Shown: positions 23,891 to 32,915, counted from the stretch's first letter. The stretch: DNA of 64,000 nt from Gordonia prachuapensis (GCF_036350515.1 NZ_JAZDUE010000002.1:186001-250000); one strand, 5' to 3'. A program made the numbers and translations. The notes: generated by a model from the sequence alone, not told the origin.

Positions 23891-23930
23891 CGGGCGCCCT
23901 GCACCGCCCCGGATCGCTACTGTTTCTCCC

Positions 23931-24359
23931 ATGGATCAACTGCGCGACAACCTGGGCGACGCGGCCGCCTACAGCCTCATGGGAATCGTGTTGCTGGTCC
24001 TCGGATTCGTGGCACTGGACCTCGTGACACCGGGCCGGTTGCGCAACCTGATCTGGCTAGACCACAACCGCAACGCGGTGATGTTGGCGACCGCCCAGGT
24101 CATCGGTCTCTCGCTCGTGCTCGTCGCCGGCGCACGCGATTCGGTGGCCCTCGAACTGTGGCGGGGCGTTCTCTACACCGCCATCTATGTGGTGCTCGCG
24201 ATCGCGGTGATGATGTGGTCGTTCGTTCTCGTGGACTGGTTGACGCCCGGCAAGCTCGGCACCCTGCTCCTTGAAGACGACGGACATCCGGCGGGCTGGA
24301 TCTGCGGCGCGGTGTTCATCGGGATCGGCGCGGTCATCGGCGCCGCCATCGGGCTGTAG
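23931..24359 (+). CDS. DUF350 membrane protein (paralogue)
   Basis: 142 residues with four hydrophobic helices and the duplicated motif 'DLVTPGRLRNLIWLDHNRNA' and 'DWLTPGKLGTLL'. It aligns along its whole length with the 1659-2084 protein ('DALTPGNLRHLLWADRNRNA', 'DLFTPGKLGELV'), so the two are clear paralogues. It stands alone between a terminator and a 216-base gap, outside the DUF4247/speE operon setting of its paralogue. Function unknown. Confidence 0.85.
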   Translation: MDQLRDNLGDAAAYSLMGIVLLVLGFVALDLVTPGRLRNLIWLDHNRNAVMLATAQVIGLSLVLVAGARDSVALELWRGVLYTAIYVVLAIAVMMWSFVLVDWLTPGKLGTLLLEDDGHPAGWICGAVFIGIGAVIGAAIGL

Positions 24360-24483
24360 CCGCCGAATCTGATCTTCGGTGTCCGGCTGGATCACCGCTG
24401 CGCATCGTCGGATGGATTATCCAGTCGACGGCTGCGAGGCGTGATGCTCGCGGACGTTTCGCAGCGCGCAGTCGCCGTCGGAC

Positions 24484-24514
24484 GCTATTGACTCGCGGAC
24501 AATTAGCTATTGAC
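24484..24514. repeat. Direct repeat GCTATTGAC x2 upstream of SRPBCC gene
   Basis: GCTATTGAC occurs at 24484-24492 and 24506-24514, spaced 22 bases (two helical turns), 62 bases before the SRPBCC ATG. Either regulator half-sites or repeated -35-like TTGAC elements. The rest of 24360-24575 shows no gene. Confidence 0.45.
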
Positions 24515-24575
24515 CACCAGACAACAAGCTCTTAGTCTCGTGGCAATCGCAAAGCCACTCACCGAGGAGAACAGC

Positions 24576-25049
24576 ATGGCCGCGCCCCTGATCGAGGAAT
24601 CCATCGTCATCAACGCCTCCGCGGAGGACGTCTGGGCGGTGATCTCCGACCTCAAGCGCATGGGCGAGTGGAGCCCGCAGTGCAAGAAGATGATCGTCCG
24701 TGGTGGCAGCGTGGGCCTGGGCACCAAGACCATCAATGTCAACCGGCGTGGCCCGCTCGTGTGGCCGACCACCTCGAAGGTTGTCCGCTTCGCCCCGAAC
24801 AAGGAGCTGGCGTTCCGGGTCGCCGAGAACCGTACCGTGTGGAGCTACACCATCGAGCCGTCGGAGTCGGGCGTGAAGGTGACCGAGAAGCGGGAGGTCG
24901 GCGACGGCACCACCGCGGTGTCGGCGTTCCTGGTCGACAAGGTCATGGGCGGCACCACCAACTTCGAGGCCGAGCTGAAGCTGGGCATGGCCGAGACTCT
25001 CGGCAAGATCAAGCGCGCGGCCGAGGCGTCGGCGTCGCGGGCTGCTTGA
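24576..25049 (+). CDS. SRPBCC family protein
   Basis: 157 residues. ATG 24576 follows CGAGGAGAAC, and the upstream in-frame extension lacks support. The pattern 'EESIVINASAEDVWAVISDLKRMGEWSPQ' opens the START-like helix-grip fold of the polyketide cyclase/dehydrase-type SRPBCC family, followed by beta strands and the long C-terminal helix ('FEAELKLGMAETLGKIKRAAE'). Such proteins bind hydrophobic ligands; many mycobacterial relatives have unknown ligands. It is monocistronic and followed by a large palindromic repeat that may also terminate transcription. Confidence 0.85.
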   Translation: MAAPLIEESIVINASAEDVWAVISDLKRMGEWSPQCKKMIVRGGSVGLGTKTINVNRRGPLVWPTTSKVVRFAPNKELAFRVAENRTVWSYTIEPSESGVKVTEKREVGDGTTAVSAFLVDKVMGGTTNFEAELKLGMAETLGKIKRAAEASASRAA

Positions 25050-25063
25050 GCCGGTCCCCGCTG

Positions 25064-25290
25064 GTGGAGTAGTCCCGAGCCGCTCCTCCCCCGCTGGTCG
25101 AGTAGTTCCGAGCCGCTAGGCGAGGGGCGTATCGAGACCTCTTGCCGCACAGGAGGTCTCGATACGCGTTCTCGCCTAGCGGCTCGCCCGCTACTCGACC
25201 AGCGGAGGAGGGGGCGGCTCGCCCGCTACTCGACCATCGGAAGAAGGACGACTCGACCAGCGGAAAATGGGCGCTACTCGACCAACGGGT
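25064..25290. repeat. Dispersed palindromic element, near-perfect long inverted repeat
   Basis: Left arm 25092-25140 and right arm 25154-25204 pair in three perfect blocks: CGCTGGTCGAGTAG/CTACTCGACCAGCG, GAGCCGCTAGGCGAG/CTCGCCTAGCGGCTC and GCGTATCGAGACCT/AGGTCTCGATACGC, around a 13-base loop. Partial copies flank it (GGTGGAGTAG at 25066; CTACTCGACC at 25226 and 25274). It lies between the SRPBCC stop and the convergent HAD stop, where it could act as a bidirectional terminator as well as a repeat. Confidence 0.85.
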
Positions 25291-25298
25291 AGAAAGCC

Positions 25299-26099
25299 CT
25301 ACTGCTCCGACAGCTTCTGCATCAGGTCGGGCAGGTCGGCGACCGAATCGATGACGTGGTCGGGAACCGGTCCGAACTCGTCACGCTGCAGCGCCCGCAG
25401 CGCCTCCTCGCGGAATTTCCCGGTGCGGACCAGAACACCGATCAGCGCGGCCGCCTGCGCGCCGAGCACGTCGTTGTGCATGTCGTCGCCGACCATCACG
25501 ACCTGGGTCGGCTCGAGCTGCATGATGTCGACCGCGGCGCGGAAACCGAGTGGTGACGGCTTGCCGATCGCCTTGATCTTGCGTCCGCCTGCCTTCTCGA
25601 GTCCCTCCAGGTAGACGCCGGTGTCGATGGACAGGCCGTCGGCCGTCGACCATGTCATCGACCGGTGCATCGCGACGACCGGCACCCCGGACACCATCAG
25701 CTCGAGCACCTGCGAGAGCGACCGATGGCCGAAGGCGGGTCCGGCGCCGCCGAGGACCACCACCTCCGCATCGGAGGGCTCATCGGTGAGGTCGACGCCC
25801 CTCATGTCGTCGGCGATCGGCCCCTCGTTGAGCACCCACACCCGCTTGCCGGGATGGTTGGCGGTCAGATACTCGGCGGTGAGCTTCGCCGCGGTGAGGA
25901 TCTCCTCGGCCTCGACGTCGAAACCGCAATCGTTGAGCGCATTGGCGATGTCGCTCTGTGACCGCGAGGTCGTGTTGGTCAGGAACATGCGCGGATAACC
26001 CCGCTCGTACAGCTCGGTGACCGCGTCGACCGCTCCCGGCAGCGCTTTCCACGAGGTGACCATCACCCCGTCGATGTCGAGCAGCAAACCGAGCGCCAT
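25299..26099 (-). CDS. HAD-superfamily phosphatase, NagD/HAD-IIA type
   Basis: 266 residues. All HAD motifs are visible: I 'LLDIDGVM' (nucleophile Asp8 and acid Asp10), II 'FLTNTTSRS', III Lys in 'GKPSPLGF', and IV 'MVGDDMHNDVLGA'. The cap lies between motifs II and III (class IIA), as in NagD and the mammalian LHPP/HDHD2 group. A phosphatase on a small phosphorylated metabolite is expected, substrate unknown. It is divergent from moeA with 60 bases between starts. The gene ends next to the long palindrome at 25092-25204. Confidence 0.9.
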   Translation of the reverse strand: MALGLLLDIDGVMVTSWKALPGAVDAVTELYERGYPRMFLTNTTSRSQSDIANALNDCGFDVEAEEILTAAKLTAEYLTANHPGKRVWVLNEGPIADDMRGVDLTDEPSDAEVVVLGGAGPAFGHRSLSQVLELMVSGVPVVAMHRSMTWSTADGLSIDTGVYLEGLEKAGGRKIKAIGKPSPLGFRAAVDIMQLEPTQVVMVGDDMHNDVLGAQAAALIGVLVRTGKFREEALRALQRDEFGPVPDHVIDSVADLPDLMQKLSEQ

Positions 26100-26159
26100 A
26101 GTCCAAAGTTAGTCCCGTCGGCGGCACCCTGCACGGCCGACGGGCCGGGATGGCATGCT

Positions 26160-27380
26160 GTGCGCATGCGATCGGTGTCCGAACACCAGACCGTCGTCGC
26201 CGCCCTGTTCGGCGATCCCACGCCCCGGACCGTCCCGGTCGTCGAGGCCCTCGGATCCGTCATGGCGTCCGACGTCGTCGCACCGCTCGGGCTGCCCGGT
26301 TTCGACAATTCCGCGATGGACGGCTATGCGGTGCGCTCCGCCGAAACACACTCGGCCACACAGGAATCGCCGATCGCGCTGCCGGTGGCCCACGACATAC
26401 CGGCAGGTCGGACCGATCACCTGACGCTGGCGCCGGGAACGGCCGCGCGCATCATGACCGGCGCACCGATGCCGGTGGGCGCCGACGCCGTGGTCCCGGT
26501 CGAGATGACCGATGGCGGCGTCGAGGAGGTGCGCATCCGCACCGCGGTACCCGAGGGCAAGCACATCCGCCTCGCCGGCTCCGACATCACCGCCGGGGAG
26601 CCTGCCATCCCCGCCGGCACCAGGCTCGGTGCCCCGCAGGTCGGGCTGCTGGCCGCGCTCGGCATCACCGAGGTGGCCGTCATGCGACGGCTGCGGGTCG
26701 TCGTGCTGTCCACTGGTTCCGAGCTCGTCACACCGGGCGAGCCGTTGAGCCACGGCCAGATCTACGAATCCAACGGACCGATGCTGACCGCGGCAGCCAC
26801 TGAGGCGGGAGCCGACGCGACCCATCTGCACTACGTGACCGACGATGTCACCGCGTTTCGCGCGAGACTCGACGAGATCAGCAGTTGGGCCGACCTGATC
26901 GTCACCTCCGGCGGTGTCAGTGCCGGGGCCTTCGAAGTCGTGAAAGACGCGTTGACCGGCGCCGACGACATCGAGTTCGTCAAGGTCGCGATGCAGCCGG
27001 GCATGCCCCAGGGCTGCGGCCACTACCCCGGTCCGAACGGTCGTCGGGTGCCGATCATCACGTTGCCCGGCAATCCGGTGAGCTCGCTGGTGTCATTCGA
27101 GGTGTTCATCCGGCCGTCGTTGCGCGCCGCGATGGGTCTACCCGATGATCGCCGCCGGCTCACCGCCCGACTCAGCGCCGACGTCCGCTCGCCTGCCGGT
27201 AAGCGGCAGTTCCTCCGGGGTGTGCTGTCGGCCGACGACTCCGGGCCGGCCGTCGACCCGATCGGTCCGCCCGCATCGCATCATCTGCGCTATCTCGCCC
27301 GCGCCGACGCGCTGATCGACATTCCCGCCGACACCGATGCCGTTGCCGCAGGCTCATCGGTCCAGGTGATCGTGTTGTGA
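26160..27380 (+). CDS. moeA: Molybdopterin molybdotransferase MoeA
   Basis: 406 residues (ATG 26166 is an equally good start). Domains follow the MoeA order: the N-terminal region with 'LPGFDNSAMDGYAV' and 'GTAARIMTGAPMPVGADAVV', the central MoCF-binding fold with 'VVLSTGSELVTPGEPL', 'YESNGPML' and 'VTSGGVSAGAFEVVKDAL', and the C-terminal barrel with 'GNPVSSLVSFEVFIRPSL'. It inserts molybdate into adenylated molybdopterin in the cytosol. The order moeA-psd-pssA-AAA ATPase is that of the moeA2 locus (Rv0438c-Rv0435c) in M. tuberculosis. Confidence 0.95.
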   Translation: MRMRSVSEHQTVVAALFGDPTPRTVPVVEALGSVMASDVVAPLGLPGFDNSAMDGYAVRSAETHSATQESPIALPVAHDIPAGRTDHLTLAPGTAARIMTGAPMPVGADAVVPVEMTDGGVEEVRIRTAVPEGKHIRLAGSDITAGEPAIPAGTRLGAPQVGLLAALGITEVAVMRRLRVVVLSTGSELVTPGEPLSHGQIYESNGPMLTAAATEAGADATHLHYVTDDVTAFRARLDEISSWADLIVTSGGVSAGAFEVVKDALTGADDIEFVKVAMQPGMPQGCGHYPGPNGRRVPIITLPGNPVSSLVSFEVFIRPSLRAAMGLPDDRRRLTARLSADVRSPAGKRQFLRGVLSADDSGPAVDPIGPPASHHLRYLARADALIDIPADTDAVAAGSSVQVIVL

Positions 27381-27498
27381 GCCTCCTCTGCGGCGGTCCC
27401 GAGGGGCGTCCGACACGGGGTCGGCGCGATCGCACACTCTAAGCTGGTGCCTGTGGGCCATGACGATGCATGTGCCCGGTCGATCGTGCAGGAGGTAG

Positions 27499-28221
27499 AT
27501 GGTGGCCAGGCGTCCGCGGCCGAACGGAACGCGCGGCGGAGCAGGTCATCTCGTCGACCTGGCACGTGAGACCATCCCGCCCGTCCACAAGTCGGGCCTG
27601 CCGTTCGTCGCAGTTCCCGCAGCGGTGGCCATCGCGGGCCGCCGACACCGGTGGATCGCCCGCCCGGCGGCGATGACCGCAGCCGCCTGCGCGTTGTTCT
27701 TCCGTCACCCGCGGAGGGTCCCGCCGACACACGTGGGCGCGGTCGTCGCCCCCGCCGACGGCACGATCTCGCTGGTCGACACGGCGGTACCGCCGCCGGA
27801 GGCCGGCCTCGGCGACGACCCGCTGCCCCGGATCTCCACATTCCTCTCCATCTTCGACGTCCACGTCCAGCGTGTTCCGGTCGCCGGCCGGGTCACCTCG
27901 GTGACCCACACCCCGGGCGCATTCGTCTCCGCCGACCTGGCCGAGGCCAGCTCGATCAACGAGCGCACCACGATGACGCTGCGGTGTCCGGTGTGCCCCG
28001 AGGCCGAACGCGACGTGGCGGTCGTGCAGATCGCCGGTCTCGTCGCCCGCCGGATCGTGTGTGAGCCCACGGTCGGCGACGACCTGCAGATCGCCGACAC
28101 CTACGGCCTCATCCGCTTCGGCTCGCGCGTCGACGTCTACCTACCCGCGGGAACGACACCGCAGGTCCGGGTCGGACAGCGCGCCGTCGGCGGCGAGACC
28201 CTGTTCGCGACCCTCGGCTGA
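27499..28221 (+). CDS. psd: Phosphatidylserine decarboxylase proenzyme
   Basis: 240 residues. ATG 27499 follows GGAGGT. The motifs of the PSD family are present: 'VAPADGTISLVD', 'PRISTFLSIFDVHVQRVPV' (with the conserved Asp-His) and 'INERTTMTL'. The self-cleavage site is 'RFGSRVD' at about residues 203-209, where Ser becomes the pyruvoyl group. It decarboxylates phosphatidylserine to phosphatidylethanolamine at the membrane. The short length matches the class II/archaeal-like PSDs of actinobacteria. pssA, which makes the substrate, begins 3 bases downstream. Confidence 0.94.
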   Translation: MVARRPRPNGTRGGAGHLVDLARETIPPVHKSGLPFVAVPAAVAIAGRRHRWIARPAAMTAAACALFFRHPRRVPPTHVGAVVAPADGTISLVDTAVPPPEAGLGDDPLPRISTFLSIFDVHVQRVPVAGRVTSVTHTPGAFVSADLAEASSINERTTMTLRCPVCPEAERDVAVVQIAGLVARRIVCEPTVGDDLQIADTYGLIRFGSRVDVYLPAGTTPQVRVGQRAVGGETLFATLG

Positions 28222-28224
28222 GCC

Positions 28225-29259
28225 ATGGCCACGACCCGACGGCCCGAGCGCCCCACGTCGCATCGCACGCCGACCGCGCACCCGACCCGCGGCACCCGCA
28301 CGACAGTCACGACGGCGGCACAACCCGAGCGGAACCGTTTGCGCGGGCCGGCGGCGGCCGGTCGCCTGTTCGTCCCGTCGGCCCTGACGATCCTGGCGAT
28401 CTGTGCCGGCCTGACCGCGGTACGGGTGGCCGACGGCGGTCAGATCGACCTGGCGATGGCTCTGGTCGTGGCGGCGGCGCTGCTCGACGGCATCGACGGC
28501 CGGGTCGCCCGGATGATGGGGGCCACCACGCGGATCGGCGCCGAGATCGACTCCCTCGCCGACGCGATCAACTTCGGCGTCGTCCCGGCGCTGATCGTCT
28601 ATCTGACGCTCACGCCCGACAAGGACATCGGCTGGGCGTTCGCCTTGATCTATTGCTGCGCGATCGTCTTGCGACTCGCGCGTTTCAACACGATCATCGA
28701 CGACGACGAGGCACCCGGATACACCCGCGACTTCTTCGTCGGCGTTCCGGCGCCGGCCGCGGCGATCATCGCGCTGCTGCCCATCGGGCTGTCGCAACAG
28801 TTCGGTTCCGGCTGGTGGACCTCGCTGCCGGTCGTCGGCGGTTGGCTCGTGTTCGTCGCATTCCTGGCCGTGAGTCGCATCCCGACCGCGTCGCTCAAGA
28901 CGACGTCCATCCCGCCACGGGCACTCGCCGGTCTGCTGATCCTGGTCGCGATCGGTGCGGCCCTGCTGCTGACCTTTCCGTACACGCTGATGATGATCGC
29001 CATCGCGGCCTACCTGCTGCACATCCCGTTCGCCTGGCGCAACCAGCGATGGGTTGCGTCGCGGCCCGAGCACTGGGAGGCCCATCCGTCGGAGCGTCGC
29101 GCCGAACGCCGGGCCGATGCGCGCGCACAACCTCGCCGACCGCGTCGCCCGGCTTCGCGCTCACAGGCCCGTCTGGGGTTGCGGCGGCCCACCGGCGGCG
29201 AGACGGGTGGTACCGACCGGCCGGGTCCCGCACCGACGACCGAGGAGTCACGTCGATGA
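28225..29259 (+). CDS. pssA: CDP-diacylglycerol--serine O-phosphatidyltransferase
   Basis: 344 residues, eight or so membrane helices. The CDP-alcohol phosphotransferase motif DGxxAR(x)8GxxxDxxxD is intact ('DGRVARMMGATTRIGAEID', then 'SLAD', about residues 92-114). It condenses CDP-diacylglycerol with serine and works with Psd next door. The N-terminal ~45 residues and C-terminal ~70 residues are long, basic and probably disordered, longer than in minimal PssA proteins. The stop overlaps the ATG of the AAA ATPase gene. Confidence 0.94.
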   Translation: MATTRRPERPTSHRTPTAHPTRGTRTTVTTAAQPERNRLRGPAAAGRLFVPSALTILAICAGLTAVRVADGGQIDLAMALVVAAALLDGIDGRVARMMGATTRIGAEIDSLADAINFGVVPALIVYLTLTPDKDIGWAFALIYCCAIVLRLARFNTIIDDDEAPGYTRDFFVGVPAPAAAIIALLPIGLSQQFGSGWWTSLPVVGGWLVFVAFLAVSRIPTASLKTTSIPPRALAGLLILVAIGAALLLTFPYTLMMIAIAAYLLHIPFAWRNQRWVASRPEHWEAHPSERRAERRADARAQPRRPRRPASRSQARLGLRRPTGGETGGTDRPGPAPTTEESRR

Positions 29260-31562
29260 CCAGCCCCGGACAGCTGACCCTGACCGCGCGCGTCAACACG
29301 TCGGCGACGGATGCCCGGCGCGGCATCGTGCGCGTTCACCCGGAAGTCCTCGCCGCCCTCGGTCTGCGGGAGTGGGACGCGGCGTCCATCACCGGGGCTC
29401 GGGTGACCGCGGCGGTGCTCGCCGCGGCCGGTCCGGACAACCCGCCCGGCATCGCCCTGCTCGACGACATCACCTTCGCCAACGCCGGGATGCGGGAGAA
29501 CGCGTCCGTCGTCATCGCCCCGGTTGACGTGCACGGCGCGGGACGGGTAACCGTGTCCGGGTCGGCGTTGGCCGCGGGCACGGTCGACGAGCCGACCCTT
29601 CGCCGCGCCCTGTTGGGCAAGGTCGTCTCGGTCGGTGATGCGGTCTCCCTGCTCCCCCGCGACCTCGGGCCGGAGTTCACCGCCGCGCCGGCGACCCGGG
29701 CGCTCGCGGTGTCCGTCGGGATCACCTGGACGAACGAACTGCTGACCGTCACCGCCACCGAGCCGGGCGGCCCGGTGAGCGTGCAGACCAACACCGCGGT
29801 CCTGTGGGCGGGTCTGGAGGGTGACGACTCGTCGCACCGGTCGGTGTCGACGCCGCTGGGGCCGACGCCGCCGGCATCCACGGCACTGGGGTTCGCGGCG
29901 TCGTCGGCCGAGTCGACCCCCTCGCGATCGTCGAGTTCGACAGGGGTGCGGTCGCACCGAGCCCAGGCCGGTCCGCCGGTTCGTCCGGTGTCCACCCTGG
30001 TCGGTGTCGACGCACAGGTGAACCGGCTGACCGAATGGTTGGCGATCACGCTGGACGAGCCCGAGGTCTTGCGCACGCTCGGGGCCGCGCCGCGGTTGGG
30101 TGTGCTGCTCACCGGGCCGGCCGGCGCGGGAAAGGCCACCCTCGTGCGCTCGGTATGCGCGGACCGGCCGCTGACCGCCGTCGACGGGCCCACCGTCGGC
30201 GCGCTGGAGAGCAGCGCCCGCCTGGCCGCGGTTCGGTCGGCGATCGCCGACCTGCGCGACACCGGTGGGGTGCTGCTCATCACCGACGTCGACGCATTGC
30301 TGCCGGCACCGCGTGAGTCCGCGGACGCCGACCCCGTGTCCACGCTGATCCTCGACGAACTGCGTGCCGCGATCGACGGCGGCCACGTCGCACTCATCGC
30401 GACCACGGCCGAGGCCGTTCGGCTCGACAGCCGGCTGCGGGATCCGTCGCTGTGCGATCGCGAGCTGATCGTCGGGCTCCCCGACTCCGCGACCAGGGCC
30501 CGCCTGATGGGTGTCATCCTCAGCGACGTGCCCACCGACGGCCACCTCGACCTCGACATGATCGCTTCCCGCACACCGGGTTTCGTCGCGGGCGACCTCG
30601 CCGCACTGGCCCGCGAGGCGGCGCTGCGGGCGGCGGCCCGCGTGACGGGTGCCGCCGACGATCGTCCGGCGCCCAGCTTGCGGACCGATGACCTGCTCGG
30701 TGCCCTCGAGGTGATCCGACCGGTGTCCCGGATGGATTCACCCGAGGTGGCCGTCGGGTCGATCACCCTCGACGAGGTCGGCGACATGGTCGAGACCAAA
30801 CAGTCGCTCACCGAGGCGGTGCTGTGGCCGTTGCAGCACCCGGACACCTTCACCCGCCTGGGCGTCGCACCTCCACGAGGTGTCCTGCTGTTCGGCCCAC
30901 CCGGCTGCGGCAAGACTTTCGTGGTCCGAGCACTCGCCGCATCCGGCCGGTTGTCGGTGCACACGGTCAAGGGCGCCGAACTGATGGACAAGTGGGTCGG
31001 GTCGTCGGAGAAGGCAGTGCGCGACCTGTTCGCCCGCGCCCGCGAGTCCGCACCGTCGCTGATCTTCCTCGACGAGATCGACGCGCTGGCGCCGCGCCGC
31101 GGACAGTCCAGTGATTCAGGGGTCGGCGACCGGGTGGTGGCTGCGCTGCTGACCGAACTCGACGGCGTCGAACCGTTGCAGGATGTCGTGGTGCTCGGCG
31201 CGACGAACCGGCCCGACCTCATCGACCCGGCGCTGCTGCGGCCCGGGCGACTCGAACGGCTGGTGTTCGTCCCGCCGCCCGACGCCGACGCCCGCACCGA
31301 GATCCTGCGTACGGCCGGACGCAACGTGCCGCTGGCCGACGGGGTCGATCTGCGTTCGCTGGCCGACGACCTGGACGGCTACTCGGCGGCCGACTGTTCG
31401 GCGTTGCTGCGTGAGGCGGCGTTGTCGGCGATGCGGCGTGACATCGACACCGCCACCGTTTGCCCCGAGGACGTCGACGACGCACGCCGACGGGTGCGGC
31501 CGTCGCTGGATGCCGCGCAGGTGGCGAACCTGAAGGCATTCGCGGAGCGGCGGGTTCAATAA
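29256..31562 (+). CDS. CDC48-like tandem AAA ATPase
   Basis: 768 residues. The N-terminal ~180 residues look like a double-psi barrel CDC48 N-domain, followed by a Ser/Pro-rich linker. D1 has a variant Walker A 'GPAGAGKAT' (about residue 287) and a degenerate Walker B 'LLITDVDALLP' in which the usual DE is DV, so D1 may bind but not hydrolyse ATP. D2 is canonical: 'FGPPGCGKTF' (about 546), 'LIFLDEIDALAP' (about 603), 'GATNRPDLIDPALLRPGRL'. It matches Rv0435c of M. tuberculosis in position and layout. Probable protein unfoldase/remodelling factor. The link to phospholipid synthesis is only genetic. Confidence 0.9.
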   Translation: MTSPGQLTLTARVNTSATDARRGIVRVHPEVLAALGLREWDAASITGARVTAAVLAAAGPDNPPGIALLDDITFANAGMRENASVVIAPVDVHGAGRVTVSGSALAAGTVDEPTLRRALLGKVVSVGDAVSLLPRDLGPEFTAAPATRALAVSVGITWTNELLTVTATEPGGPVSVQTNTAVLWAGLEGDDSSHRSVSTPLGPTPPASTALGFAASSAESTPSRSSSSTGVRSHRAQAGPPVRPVSTLVGVDAQVNRLTEWLAITLDEPEVLRTLGAAPRLGVLLTGPAGAGKATLVRSVCADRPLTAVDGPTVGALESSARLAAVRSAIADLRDTGGVLLITDVDALLPAPRESADADPVSTLILDELRAAIDGGHVALIATTAEAVRLDSRLRDPSLCDRELIVGLPDSATRARLMGVILSDVPTDGHLDLDMIASRTPGFVAGDLAALAREAALRAAARVTGAADDRPAPSLRTDDLLGALEVIRPVSRMDSPEVAVGSITLDEVGDMVETKQSLTEAVLWPLQHPDTFTRLGVAPPRGVLLFGPPGCGKTFVVRALAASGRLSVHTVKGAELMDKWVGSSEKAVRDLFARARESAPSLIFLDEIDALAPRRGQSSDSGVGDRVVAALLTELDGVEPLQDVVVLGATNRPDLIDPALLRPGRLERLVFVPPPDADARTEILRTAGRNVPLADGVDLRSLADDLDGYSAADCSALLREAALSAMRRDIDTATVCPEDVDDARRRVRPSLDAAQVANLKAFAERRVQ

Positions 31563-31637
31563 CCGGGCTCGGGATAACGATGAGTCGGAGGATCTAGCGT
31601 AGTCAGTCCTGACGGAACTGTGATCAGAGGAGATTCG

Positions 31638-32069
31638 ATGACCGATTCGTCGATCGATGAGCTGTCACCCATCCTGGGTCGATGGCACAGCACCGGTACG
31701 GTCCGCGACGAGCAGGGCTCGGTCGTCGCCGAGATCGACGGCACCGATGCGTACTCGCTGCTGCCGGGCGGGACCTGGATCGCACACGAGGTCGATGTCC
31801 GGATGGGCGCGGACCGCGCGGTGGCCCATGAACTCATCGGTGGCGTTCACCCGGAGGGCGGTTGGTGGATGTACGCCTTCGACGAGTCGCCGGCCCCCGG
31901 CGTGATGCGCCTGACCCGACACTCGCCGGACATGCTGCTGCTCAGCGGTGACGGAATCCGCAGCTGGTTCTCGTTCCGGGCCGGGCGCGACCTGATGACC
32001 ACCGAGTGGGAACGCATCGTCGACTCTGAGTGGACGCCGTGGATGTCGATGCGGTTCGACCGGATGTGA
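31638..32069 (+). CDS. DUF1579-like small protein
   Basis: 143 residues. ATG 31638 follows AGAGGAGA. The opening 'LSPILGRWHSTGTVRD' and following beta strands ('LPGGTWIAHEVDVRMG', 'WWMYAFDESPAPGVMRL', 'SGDGIRSWFSFRAG', 'TTEWERIVD') fit a lipocalin-like/DUF1579 fold used for binding small hydrophobic ligands. No catalytic residues are recognisable. It converges with the PhyH-type dioxygenase (5 bases between stops). It marks the left edge of the segment inserted in the otherwise mycobacteria-like gene order. Confidence 0.75.
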   Translation: MTDSSIDELSPILGRWHSTGTVRDEQGSVVAEIDGTDAYSLLPGGTWIAHEVDVRMGADRAVAHELIGGVHPEGGWWMYAFDESPAPGVMRLTRHSPDMLLLSGDGIRSWFSFRAGRDLMTTEWERIVDSEWTPWMSMRFDRM

Positions 32070-32074
32070 GACGT

Positions 32075-32857
32075 TCACGCCGGTGACCGGCCACCCCTTC
32101 GCAAGCCGCGGACGACGGCCTCGGCAACCGGCGTCGGATCGTCGGTCTCGAGATCGAGTTCACCCACCGGTTCCAGCGGCGGCTGGGCCATGAACCGCGG
32201 CACCCGACCGCGATGCGCTTGAGCGGAATGCACCAGGAATGGGTGGCACAGGAAGACGTCGCCGATCTGTCCGGTCGCGGCCACGACGTCACAGTCCTCG
32301 GTGGCCGGGACGACGTCGGTACAGGCATCCATCCACGGGCGACCGTCGGGTCCCGCGTCGGCGAGAAACGGCGGTACCGCCAGATGCGAGCCCACGCGTA
32401 TCAGGGTCGGCGCGTCGTCGTCGCCCACGTCCGAGAACAGATACAGCATCAGCAACGCACGCCCGCGGGAACGCAGGCTGACGCGCGGACCGCCGGCGTC
32501 GTCGGCGAACGAGGCCTCGATGTGCCACCCGGCGGCCTCCGCGGGTTCGGTGCTGGGGAACCGCAGTGGAAAGGTGCCCAGACCCAGCCGCGGTCGCCAG
32601 CGTCCGGGGCCAACCAGTGCGTCGTAGGCGGAGGTCAACACCTCGGTGTTGGCGACCTCGGTGAACGGCGGTGAGCTCATGCCGGTCACCCAGATCAGCG
32701 ACTCGGTCCAGGACGACGGGTCGTCGGCGCTCGGGGTGATCTGATCCCACAGCTGAGCCGCACAGCGCTCACCATCCGCGCGGTCGAACGCGCCGTCGAT
32801 CTTCACGAACCCGTCGGTGATGAACCGATTCACGGTTGCGTCGTCCAGGACTCCCAT
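32075..32857 (-). CDS. Phytanoyl-CoA dioxygenase (PhyH) family protein
   Basis: 260 residues. The opening 'FITDGFVKIDGAFDRADGE' is typical of PhyH-like Fe(II)/2-oxoglutarate oxygenases. The metal triad appears as 'GWHIEAS' (HxE in place of HxD) and the distal His in 'FLCHPFLVHSAQ', with Arg in 'HRGRVPRF' as probable 2-oxoglutarate ligand. The HxE variant occurs in some active oxygenases of the superfamily, so activity is plausible. The substrate is unknown. It has its own start and no evident operon partner. Confidence 0.82.
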   Translation of the reverse strand: MGVLDDATVNRFITDGFVKIDGAFDRADGERCAAQLWDQITPSADDPSSWTESLIWVTGMSSPPFTEVANTEVLTSAYDALVGPGRWRPRLGLGTFPLRFPSTEPAEAAGWHIEASFADDAGGPRVSLRSRGRALLMLYLFSDVGDDDAPTLIRVGSHLAVPPFLADAGPDGRPWMDACTDVVPATEDCDVVAATGQIGDVFLCHPFLVHSAQAHRGRVPRFMAQPPLEPVGELDLETDDPTPVAEAVVRGLRRGGRSPA

Positions 32858-32915
32858 GACGCCGATGGTCCCGTCTCCGAGCGGGTGTGCTCAACCGATT
32901 TTCGACTCGCGCCGA

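Noticed and set aside
25050..25298. CRISPR array suggested by repeated GGTCGAGTAG/CTACTCGACC units
   Set aside because: The units are inverted and unevenly spaced without unique spacers of constant length, and there are no cas genes.
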